NCBI GenBank assembly: GCA_947630635.1
Contig: CANRIJ010000101.1
Span: 1 to 5,726, forward strand
DNA length: 5,726 bases
Reading direction: 5' to 3'
Source of the DNA: an uncultured Spirochaetaceae bacterium
GTDB lineage: Bacteria; Spirochaetota; Spirochaetia; Sphaerochaetales; Sphaerochaetaceae
Shown one piece after another: positions 1 to 5,726 of this stretch; position 1 is the stretch's first letter, and every line of letters begins with the position of its first letter. The notes under the pieces are model-generated. The model was not told where the DNA came from. It made no database searches and saw nothing but the letters and a program-made list of their open reading frames with translations. The position numbers were made by a program, and so were the translations under genes.

Positions 1-1554
1 TCCTGGCTTATAAAGACGCTCTTGTACTCTCTTGGAGGAGAGGCCCAGATAAGGGATATGAAGAGCGAGGTCGTTCCTTATATTCTCACAGAGAGCGAGT
101 GGGATGCTCTCTCTAAGGACTTTAAGGAGACACTGAAAACCGATCCCTACATCAAACTCGAGATTAAGGGAAATAGCGAAAAGTATAGACTTGTGAGCTA
201 TGAGACAACTCTTGAGGAGAAGCAGAAGACTCTCTTTGATACAGCTGATACCTTTTATAAGAAGGCTGACCTATTCTTGAATTCGCTTCAGAGAAAGGAT
301 CTCAATAAAGAAGACGATCTATTTATGGATATGGCTGAGTTCTTCTCTAATACACTTAAAAAAGACTCTTCTGCCCACGAGAAGATCTCTTGTCAGATAA
401 TTCTTGAGATAGCACAAGAGAAGAAGATACAAATCAACGACAGTGAGGATTCTTGGTCTTTCTATACCCTTACAAATGAGGAAAAGAGAAATGCATTTGC
501 CTCTATTGAGAATAATACCATCAAAAAGAGGCTGATTGATAAGATCGCAAAGGAGGACAAGAGCGCAATTAGAGTCCTAGAATCTCTTTTTCCTCTTTAC
601 ATGAGCTCTTATATTCCATCGAAGATCAAATCTCTTGATGAGAAGGCCTACTATGACTTTATAGGAAAGGCAATCACGAGCTATGGTGGAACACCCTCTG
701 CATTTGTCTTCTTCTCTTCTGAAAATAGACCCAGTGAGGAGGATTTGAAGAAGGCGGGAATCAGCAAGTTGGATCTGATTAAAAACGAGATTAGAGCACT
801 TCACTCAGTCTCTAATTCTCAGCAGAACCAAGAGAATAGAAGACTTTTGAGACTATTAAGGGAATCGCTTTTGGATAAGAATGAGCTCTTTGTATTCTTG
901 AAAGAGGCTTCCATTGAGGATATAGAAGATGTAAAGACGCAGATTCTCTCAGGTGAGGCCTTTGAATTCAAAACCAAGAGCAAGGTCAGAGAGGTTCTTT
1001 TAGAGAGATTCCCCGAAATTGATCTTCAAGTAAATTCCCTGAATCTCAATAGAGACCATGTATCAGTTATGGGCTCAGGACTTCTTACGACTTCTAAGTC
1101 ATACCATGAAATGGAAGAGGAGCTTGAGAGAATCCAGACAGTCGATATTCCAAATATTCTCATTGATATAAATAAGGCAGCGGAACTTGGGGATCTAAGA
1201 GAGAATTCGGAGTTCAAGGCTGCGAAAGAGAAGAAGGCTGAGCTTGAGGCAAAATCTAAGAGTCTTAAGAGAGACCTTGGAAATGCCCGCATTGTCAAGA
1301 AAGAGGATGTGAAGGGAGACAGCGTTGACTTTGGAACAAAGGTTAAGATCAAAGACAACATGGGCGATAGAGAGATTGAGTATGTCTTCATGGGCAGATG
1401 GGAATCAGATCCAAATAAGAATGTCATCGATATCTCTGCTCCTATTGGAAGTGCTCTAAAAGGAAAGAGAGTCGGAGAAAGGTCTCAGTTCAAGATAAAC
1501 GGAAATGATTTCGATTTCACTATTCTCTCGATAGATAAGTGCGATTTTGAGTAA
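1..1554 (+). CDS. greA: Transcription elongation factor GreA, long spirochete-type (5' end outside window)
   Basis: GreA enters the secondary channel of RNA polymerase and stimulates cleavage of backtracked RNA, restarting stalled complexes in the cytoplasm. The reading frame is open from base 1, so the gene is cut at its 5' end; the TTG at 22 is an internal codon, not a start. Counting from the first visible codon, residues 361-517 are the GreA module. An N-terminal coiled-coil hairpin carries the signature GDLRENSEF at its tip, with the two acidic residues needed for cleavage (Asp398, Glu401) intact. A C-terminal FKBP-like domain (about 438-515) includes ISAPIGSALKGKRVGE, as in ordinary GreA. 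Ordinary GreA is about 160 aa; here at least 360 mostly helical, charged residues precede the module. From memory, Treponema and Borrelia GreA are about 900 aa, so several hundred residues are probably missing upstream. The function of the extension is unknown to me. The next gene starts 5 bases after the TAA stop. Confidence 0.95.
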   Translation, partial: SWLIKTLLYSLGGEAQIRDMKSEVVPYILTESEWDALSKDFKETLKTDPYIKLEIKGNSEKYRLVSYETTLEEKQKTLFDTADTFYKKADLFLNSLQRKDLNKEDDLFMDMAEFFSNTLKKDSSAHEKISCQIILEIAQEKKIQINDSEDSWSFYTLTNEEKRNAFASIENNTIKKRLIDKIAKEDKSAIRVLESLFPLYMSSYIPSKIKSLDEKAYYDFIGKAITSYGGTPSAFVFFSSENRPSEEDLKKAGISKLDLIKNEIRALHSVSNSQQNQENRRLLRLLRESLLDKNELFVFLKEASIEDIEDVKTQILSGEAFEFKTKSKVREVLLERFPEIDLQVNSLNLNRDHVSVMGSGLLTTSKSYHEMEEELERIQTVDIPNILIDINKAAELGDLRENSEFKAAKEKKAELEAKSKSLKRDLGNARIVKKEDVKGDSVDFGTKVKIKDNMGDREIEYVFMGRWESDPNKNVIDISAPIGSALKGKRVGERSQFKINGNDFDFTILSIDKCDFE

Positions 1555-1559
1555 AGACT

Positions 1560-3455
1560 ATGAGTAAATGGCAATATAGCGATATTCTCCGCTCTCTATA
1601 CGGATATTCAGCTGATATTGCCCAATCTAGAAAGATTAGAAAAGAGGGAAAGCGCATTGATAAGCGCGCCCTCTTGAAAGAATCAATTCGCCTCAAAGAT
1701 ACAAATCGCGAAAAATCAGATGATTATCTGATTCTATATCTCTTTTTGAAAGACAAAAGGGATTTTGGCGAATATAGAACTAAAGACGAAGAAGAAGAAT
1801 TCAGAAAATACAATCTCGATTTACTTGAGGAGATATTAAAGAGCGCACCACGAAAGAAAAAGAGAGCACTGTCGATTGCAATTCTGATTCTTTTGATTTT
1901 GGTTGTTATTGGAATATCGCTCTTTGCATATTATGAGGCCTCAAAAACCGGAGAAGAGAGAGAGAGCCAGACAGACATTGAAGATTCACTCTCTCTCGAG
2001 TCCAATAATAGCGAAAATCAAATTTCTGATATTCAATCTGAAGAAAGCCCAGCCCTTGAGAGCGAGAGAATTGATAAAGAAGACAATAAAGCGATTAAGA
2101 GCGAAGAAATAGAAGAGAATATAGAAAAGAAAGAGTCATTCTCTTTTTATCTTTTAGACAATAGCCTTCTTAGTGCAACGCTTTCAGAAGAAGAGGCAGC
2201 AATTGATATTCCCTCCTCTATATCCACAAGATACGCTGAAAAGGCTCTCCTGACTTTAATGGAGCTCTACTCTCTAGATGAAAGCCTTTTGAAATTGGAT
2301 AAACCATCTTTTTCAGGCGCTTCTTTCATATTTGAAATTCCCGAGAATCTTAAAGATGACTTTAGAAAATATTTTCCAGAGTCTCTTGAGAAGCTGAAGT
2401 CGCTTTTGGATGAATATCTTATTGAGGATAAGAGTGAGCGCTTTTCTATTGAAGAGCCTATAAAGCTCGAGATAGCCCTTTATAGCGACAGAGCCTATAT
2501 CACATCTCCTTTGAGTCTATCAGAGAGCGAGGTATTGGGTTTTATAGAGTTTGCCAAAACCAATCTAGCCTTTGAAAACCTTACATACTCTCTTCCATCT
2601 CCCACTACGCTTCTGATTTCTTTTGATAAAAGCGATGTTCTTGAGAGAATATATGAAAACGCCATCAAATCTCTTAATGACTATATAAAGAGTCTTGAAG
2701 AAAATGATAAAGAAGAGAGATCTTATTCAGAAAGCGCTGAGACAATCCCTATTTCTGATTCTGATGGCTCTTTTCTTTATGAAAGTGAAAGCAGTGAAGA
2801 ACAAAATGCCATAATTCCAGAAAATGACTCTGATATCTCTCCAAAGAGAAATTTGGAGACTGAGAATTATCAGAGATCTCTGCGCAAATGGATTGAGGAG
2901 AAGAATTCACTCTCCTTTGTTTTTTCGCCTTACACTCTCTCTTATGTGGATTTCTTCAATTCTCATAGCGATTATAGACTTGATCAGACTCTGTCTAGCT
3001 ATGGTCTCTCTTTCTCGGGGAAATACATGCACTATTTTACAAAGAGCTTCTCGCTTGGCTTTGACGCATCCTTTAGATATAGCCTTATGAATTCAAAGAG
3101 CCCTGATTACAATTATGAGGAAAATGTCCTTAGAAGGAATTCAAACTACACAATTCTTATAAATCTTGATTTTGGTCTTCGAATACCTATCAAAGAAAGA
3201 ATGGACGTCGACCTGATTTTTGGTATTGGAGGAGCTTGGACAAATATGAGGCTAAACAAGATGGTCCTTCAGATGGAGCTCTTTTTAGAGGCTAAACTCG
3301 AGGCAGTCTTCTCATATAGAATTTCCGAGCACTTCAGGGTCAATGCGGGTATTGAGATCTCCGCCCTGATTCCCACAGAGCAATTTACATCTCCCACAAT
3401 GTGCACAAGACTAGATTTTCTACTTCCTAATCTTTCATTCACATACATAGTCTGA
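1560..3455 (+). CDS. Unrecognised membrane-anchored protein with periplasmic repeats and a C-terminal beta-barrel-like domain
   Basis: I do not recognise a named family. The 631-aa protein reads in order as follows. Residues 1-97 are a charged, helical, presumably cytoplasmic region. A basic patch (RKKKR, 98-102) precedes one hydrophobic helix at 103-124, and positive-inside places the N-terminus in the cytoplasm. Residues 126-193 are a Glu/Ser-rich acidic linker. Two repeats follow at about 194-289 and 301-380, each with paired short strands and an amphipathic helix, resembling those of the gene at 3723. A second acidic linker spans 381-447. Residues 448-631 show about eight alternating polar/hydrophobic strands rich in Tyr and Phe (for example YGLSFSGKYMHYF and FSLGFDASFRYSL) and end in LSFTYIV, which fits a small outer-membrane beta-barrel. 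There is no cleavable signal peptide. Translation probably depends on greA: the gap is 5 bases and no AGGAG lies upstream. The single cysteine is Cys615. The gene is secure; topology is likely; barrel identity and any envelope-bridging role are inference. Confidence 0.92.
   Translation: MSKWQYSDILRSLYGYSADIAQSRKIRKEGKRIDKRALLKESIRLKDTNREKSDDYLILYLFLKDKRDFGEYRTKDEEEEFRKYNLDLLEEILKSAPRKKKRALSIAILILLILVVIGISLFAYYEASKTGEERESQTDIEDSLSLESNNSENQISDIQSEESPALESERIDKEDNKAIKSEEIEENIEKKESFSFYLLDNSLLSATLSEEEAAIDIPSSISTRYAEKALLTLMELYSLDESLLKLDKPSFSGASFIFEIPENLKDDFRKYFPESLEKLKSLLDEYLIEDKSERFSIEEPIKLEIALYSDRAYITSPLSLSESEVLGFIEFAKTNLAFENLTYSLPSPTTLLISFDKSDVLERIYENAIKSLNDYIKSLEENDKEERSYSESAETIPISDSDGSFLYESESSEEQNAIIPENDSDISPKRNLETENYQRSLRKWIEEKNSLSFVFSPYTLSYVDFFNSHSDYRLDQTLSSYGLSFSGKYMHYFTKSFSLGFDASFRYSLMNSKSPDYNYEENVLRRNSNYTILINLDFGLRIPIKERMDVDLIFGIGGAWTNMRLNKMVLQMELFLEAKLEAVFSYRISEHFRVNAGIEISALIPTEQFTSPTMCTRLDFLLPNLSFTYIV
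2139..2699 (+). repeat. Two diverged strand-strand-helix repeat units inside gene 2
   Basis: Residues 194-289 and 301-380 of the gene 2 protein each contain two halves. In each half a short hydrophobic strand pair ends near a proline or equivalent, followed by an amphipathic helix ending in Leu and Tyr. Anchor positions are I217-P218, I260-P261, S316-P317 and F355-D356, spaced 43, 55 and 39 residues. The helices close with LLDEYL and LNDYIKSL, matching DLTSYLDL and DLDSYIASL in gene 3. The repeat is visible only at protein level; the DNA copies have diverged fully. Confidence 0.55.
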
Positions 3456-3465
3456 TGATTTTAAA

Positions 3466-3481
3466 TTCTCTCTTTTGAGAA
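3466..3481 (+). other. Small hairpin just after gene 2
   Basis: TTCTC (3466-3470) and GAGAA (3477-3481) can pair around a six-base TCTTTT loop, 10 bases after the gene 2 stop. The stem is only five pairs and no T run follows, so it is a weak terminator candidate by itself. It may protect the 3' end of the message or mean nothing. Confidence 0.2.
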
Positions 3482-3496
3482 GATTATTCTGTGAAA

Positions 3497-3557
3497 AACT
3501 TGATTTTGAGTATGCAGAATGCATTTTTTCTTGTTGCGAACTGAAAATATTCAAGTT
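3497..3557. repeat. Inverted repeat AACTTGA / TCAAGTT enclosing the terminator-like hairpin
   Basis: AACTTGA at 3497-3503 is perfectly complementary to TCAAGTT at 3551-3557. The 47 bases between them contain the ATGCA/TGCAT hairpin and its T run. The two could form a branched stem in RNA, or the half-sites could be bound by protein. The right arm overlaps the -10 of the upstream promoter candidate (3557-3562) by one base. Confidence 0.35.
3512..3529 (+). terminator. Possible weak rho-independent terminator after gene 2
   Basis: ATGCA (3512-3516), a GAA loop and TGCAT (3520-3524) form a perfect five-pair stem that runs straight into six T residues (3524-3529). The position, 57 bases past the gene 2 stop, suits the end of the greA-gene 2 transcript. 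The stem is short and mostly A-T, so termination would be inefficient. A longer inverted repeat (3497-3503 with 3551-3557) encloses it. Confidence 0.35.
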
Positions 3558-3562
3558 AGACT
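3534..3562 (+). promoter_or_regulatory. Weak sigma70-like promoter candidate, upstream copy
   Basis: TTGCGA (3534-3539) and TAGACT (3557-3562) are separated by 17 bases. Each hexamer matches four of six positions of the consensus TTGACA/TATAAT. If used, the leader of gene 3 would be about 150 bases long. In AT-leaning intergenic DNA such pairs occur by chance, so this is weak evidence. Confidence 0.2.
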
Positions 3563-3576
3563 TTCTTTAGGCCTTT

Positions 3577-3591
3577 ATTGGGGAATTGGGG
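3577..3591 (+). repeat. Tandem heptamer ATTGGGG, two copies
   Basis: ATTGGGG occurs at 3577-3583 and again at 3585-3591, separated by one A. The pair stands out in an otherwise AT-rich gap and could be a paired protein-binding site or a chance duplication. No known operator is recognised. Confidence 0.3.
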
Positions 3592-3668
3592 TTAATAGTG
3601 TCAGAGATAGCGTAAGAAGGCGTTTTATGAGCCTACTTATTCTCAAAAAAACTGATTTTTATGCGTTC

Positions 3669-3698
3669 TTGAGACGTTAATGCAGGTTTTCTTAGATT
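3669..3698 (+). promoter_or_regulatory. Sigma70-like promoter candidate for gene 3
   Basis: TTGAGA (3669-3674, five of six to the -35 consensus) and TAGATT (3693-3698, four of six to the -10 consensus) are 18 bases apart. Transcription would begin near 3705 and leave a short leader just long enough to hold the ribosome binding site at 3711-3716. The -35 hexamer is also the right arm of an inverted repeat (TCTCAA at 3641-3646). Of the candidates in the gap this one is best placed. Confidence 0.35.
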
Positions 3699-3710
3699 GG
3701 CCACACCTAA

Positions 3711-3716
3711 AAGGAG
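3711..3716 (+). promoter_or_regulatory. Ribosome binding site of gene 3
   Basis: AAGGAG lies six bases before the ATG at 3723, near-ideal spacing. This fixes the gene 3 start and contrasts with gene 2, which has no such site. The next in-frame ATG, at 3738, has no comparable site. Confidence 0.85.
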
Positions 3717-3722
3717 CAAGTC

Positions 3723-5726
3723 ATGGAAGAAAAAGGCATGGATAAGCTATCAGAACGCGTTTCTATGATTTCTGTTCCGGCAATTAAGAGATTTGCTAGA
3801 ACAACTAGCAAAGCGGCCGATGAGAAGATAAAGGAATCTCTGGGCATAGAAAAGCAGATTGCCGAAATAGATCTTGAACTCTCAAGTATAAAAATCAAGA
3901 AGGATATGAGCGATGATGAGAGAGAAGCATCGCAGAAGAGAAAGGCTGAGCTCAAGGATGAGAGAAAGAGACTTATTGCCAAGAAAACAGTAGCAGATGA
4001 GAAGGCTGTTGCGCTTGAGAGAGCCGCTGATGAATATGCATTCATGTACTCTGTTCTCACCTCCCAGACACCTATAGTCGATTTCAGAAAGACTGAAAGA
4101 ATAAATGAGAAGAAAATTTATGACAAAGAATCCTTCTTGGAGCTTCTTGATAGAATGATCAAAGAGGGAAAGGTCACAGATACCAAGAGCACAGATAAGG
4201 TAAATGAAATAACCCTCAATCCATTCATCTCAAATCCCAGAGCAGAGAGAAAGCCAGCTGAGCCAGATGGAATAAAAGCAAGAGAGGCCGAGGATGAACT
4301 TGAGAAGTCCAAAAATGCCATCCTGATGGGTGATGAAGAAAAGGAGAAAGAGGCTTCTAAGAGCGATGAGAAGATGGCTCAGGAGATAAAAGTCTCTGAA
4401 GAGACTAAGAAAGAGGAGGCCAAAGAAGCCTATCGAGAGAGTGAAGAGAAGAAAAAGAGCAAGGGGAAGAGGGCATGGGAGATTGCAATTGGCGTTATCG
4501 TCCTTATTATCCTTCTGATAATCTTCCTCTTTACTGCCAGAAGGTGCAATTCTTCTGAATCAGCTCCTGCTCAAGCTCCAGCCACTCAAAGTACATCGAG
4601 TAGTTCTAACTCCAACACTCAGCCTGAGAAAGAACCCGCATCAGCTACAAATGAGATATCCTCTCAGAAAGAGACCCCAGTAGCTATAATTAATGAGACT
4701 CCTGCTCCAATTCCAGTGGAGGAAAAAGCGCCTTATTGGAGCTTTGAACGCGATATTACCAGCCCAATTGATCTTCATGTGAAGGCAGAGACTGGTAAAG
4801 CAGAAGTCTCATATCCTTCATTTGTAAGCGAGGATGATATCAAGGCAGCCCTAAGTGCACTTGATAGCGCGTATCCTGGAAAATACTCAAATCTTACCTA
4901 TAGAATAAAGGACGGGAAAGTCGAGTTCTTCTATCCTGAAGAGCTGACTCAGAAAGAGGTTGAGGATGAGCTTGATTTTCTGCTTTTGGATTTGACCTCA
5001 TATCTTGATCTCATGGGTGTTGAGATTAAATGGACTATAAATAAGAGCTATGGCAGCCCAGTTCTTGCTGATGTATTTGCAACAGAGGGAGTTGCAAAGG
5101 CAGATTTCAATAAGAATCTTACGACCTTTGAAATCATGGATATCATGGATTACAGCTCATATGAATATGGTCCGATCACCTCTGAGGATTTAGGCTTCTT
5201 TATCGATTATGATGGCTTTAATTTTGAGTATAGCGATGATCTGACAAAGGATGAGACAGAGCAAATGCTTGATAGAATCTTCAGCGGAGCCCTTCCCTAC
5301 TACGAGAATGAGGATGCAAAGCTTGAGAGCTATCCTGGCTTCCCAGTGAAAAAGAGCTCAGAGAGTCCTCTATTATTAGTATCAGCCTATCCTAGGGATA
5401 TGTTGGTCTCTTATCCTCAAGAATACACTGAAGATGATATTGTTACAGTTCTCACAGCGCTTGCAAAAGCCTATCCAAACCTAGTAGAGGATCTCAGAGT
5501 CTACCTAATCACTGATGGAATACTTATGGGAGAATATCCAGATGTAACAAGTTCTGCTCTCATGTCAGATACTCTCGATCTGCTGCTTAGTGACTTAGAT
5601 TCTTACATTGCATCTCTATCACCAGTATTAGATGAGCCTACAAAGGAAAGCGCTAAGTGGAGCTTCACAGAGAGCTTCACATCTCCGTTTGACATCTCTG
5701 TAAAGGCAGAAACCGGAAAGGCCGAG
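3723..5726 (+). CDS. Unrecognised single-pass membrane protein with periplasmic tandem repeats (3' end outside window)
   Basis: The frame opens at an ATG with a strong ribosome binding site and runs 668 codons to the window edge without a stop, so the C-terminus is missing. I do not recognise a family. Residues 1-249 are a highly charged, Lys/Glu-rich, probably cytoplasmic region with coiled-coil character, strongest at about 30-110 and 185-250. A basic stretch (KKKSKGKR, 243-250) precedes a hydrophobic helix at 252-271, followed by ARRC with the only visible cysteine (Cys275). Residues 276-337 form a Ser/Ala/Pro/Thr-rich linker. From 339 onward come tandem repeats of about 100 residues, three complete and a fourth beginning as the window ends. 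There is no signal peptide or lipobox, so the helix is probably an anchor with the repeats in the periplasm. The layout parallels gene 2, suggesting paralogues or partners. Whether this protein also ends in a barrel cannot be seen. A short leader with its own promoter candidate suggests separate transcription. Confidence 0.92.
   Translation, partial: MEEKGMDKLSERVSMISVPAIKRFARTTSKAADEKIKESLGIEKQIAEIDLELSSIKIKKDMSDDEREASQKRKAELKDERKRLIAKKTVADEKAVALERAADEYAFMYSVLTSQTPIVDFRKTERINEKKIYDKESFLELLDRMIKEGKVTDTKSTDKVNEITLNPFISNPRAERKPAEPDGIKAREAEDELEKSKNAILMGDEEKEKEASKSDEKMAQEIKVSEETKKEEAKEAYRESEEKKKSKGKRAWEIAIGVIVLIILLIIFLFTARRCNSSESAPAQAPATQSTSSSSNSNTQPEKEPASATNEISSQKETPVAIINETPAPIPVEEKAPYWSFERDITSPIDLHVKAETGKAEVSYPSFVSEDDIKAALSALDSAYPGKYSNLTYRIKDGKVEFFYPEELTQKEVEDELDFLLLDLTSYLDLMGVEIKWTINKSYGSPVLADVFATEGVAKADFNKNLTTFEIMDIMDYSSYEYGPITSEDLGFFIDYDGFNFEYSDDLTKDETEQMLDRIFSGALPYYENEDAKLESYPGFPVKKSSESPLLLVSAYPRDMLVSYPQEYTEDDIVTVLTALAKAYPNLVEDLRVYLITDGILMGEYPDVTSSALMSDTLDLLLSDLDSYIASLSPVLDEPTKESAKWSFTESFTSPFDISVKAETGKAE
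4737..5726 (+). repeat. Tandem protein repeats of about 100 residues in gene 3, each a pair of strand-strand-helix halves
   Basis: Units start at W339 (4737), W437 (5031), F540 (5340) and W646 (5658), giving periods of 98, 103 and 106 residues. Each opens with an aromatic residue, then Ser-Pro eight to nine residues later, then a strand beginning at Val. Each complete unit holds two halves of about 40 residues, with anchors YP at 364 and 404, F462 and Y503, and YP at 564 and 605 (spacings 40, 41, 41). A half reads as a hairpin such as GKAEVSYP or GKVEFFYP, then Ser/Thr and acidic residues, then a Leu-rich helix ending near Tyr. Units 1 and 4 share 16 of 23 residues over the part visible. Confidence 0.85.

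Noticed and set aside
577..804. Open frame on the - strand inside greA
   Set aside because: It lies opposite a well-supported coding frame and its product looks like no protein I know.
1026..1427. Ser/Leu/Phe-rich open frame on the - strand opposite the GreA module
   Set aside because: It is a by-product of GAG/AAG/AGA-rich coding on the + strand, which lacks stop codons in reverse; the GreA reading is unambiguous.
1903..2112. Basic open frame on the + strand in another frame of gene 2
   Set aside because: It is contained in the gene 2 linker region, has no start signal, and its composition reflects the Glu/Ser codons read out of frame. The 2824-3090 frame is rejected for the same reason.
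3519..3680. 53-codon open frame on the + strand in the gap between genes 2 and 3
   Set aside because: It has no ribosome binding site, its start codon lies inside the terminator-like hairpin, and its end overlaps the gene 3 promoter candidate. An open stretch of this length is plausible by chance.
3698..3716. Sigma54-like element around TTGGCCAC
   Set aside because: There is no TTGC element at the right distance downstream; the resemblance stops at a few bases.
3707..4060. Ser-rich open frame on the - strand opposite the start of gene 3
   Set aside because: It covers the ribosome binding site and charged N-terminal region of gene 3 and has the composition expected of an antisense shadow. 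The same holds for 4118-4321 on the - strand.
4476..4547. Lipoprotein reading of gene 3, with Cys275 after the hydrophobic helix
   Set aside because: The residues before the cysteine are ARR, not a lipobox, and the helix lies 250 residues from the N-terminus, so it is a membrane anchor and not a lipoprotein signal.

Overview
The window most likely comes from a spirochete, or a close relative with an outer membrane. The main clue is the first gene: a GreA transcription factor carried at the C-terminal end of a very long polypeptide, with at least 360 residues of extension ahead of the GreA module. Long-extension GreA proteins are, to my knowledge, typical of spirochetes such as Treponema and Borrelia. 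The DNA is AT-leaning and arginine is mostly AGA. All supported genes lie on the + strand. There are no mobile elements, RNA genes or CRISPR arrays that I can support.

Layout: positions 1-1554 hold the 3' part of greA, which enters from upstream. Only 5 bases after its stop a second gene (1560-3455, 631 aa) begins without a clear Shine-Dalgarno site, so it is probably co-transcribed and translationally coupled. A 267-base gap (3456-3722) follows. It holds inverted repeats, a possible weak terminator, two promoter-like pairs and a good ribosome binding site. A third large gene starts at 3723 and stays open to the end of the window (668 codons visible, no stop).

Genes 2 and 3 are not recognised as any named family, but they are built alike. 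Each has a charged cytoplasmic N-terminal region with no signal peptide, a Lys/Arg-rich stretch, one transmembrane helix, a low-complexity linker, and then repeats of about 100 residues. Each repeat is made of two halves of about 40 residues with a strand-strand-helix pattern. By eye the repeats of the two proteins look related. Gene 2 then ends in about 180 residues that look like an eight-stranded outer-membrane beta-barrel. Gene 2 could therefore be a single polypeptide anchored in the inner membrane, crossing the periplasm and inserted in the outer membrane. Gene 3 could be a repeat-rich partner or paralogue. This pair is the most interesting content of the window. The architecture is read from the sequence; the envelope-bridging role is inference.
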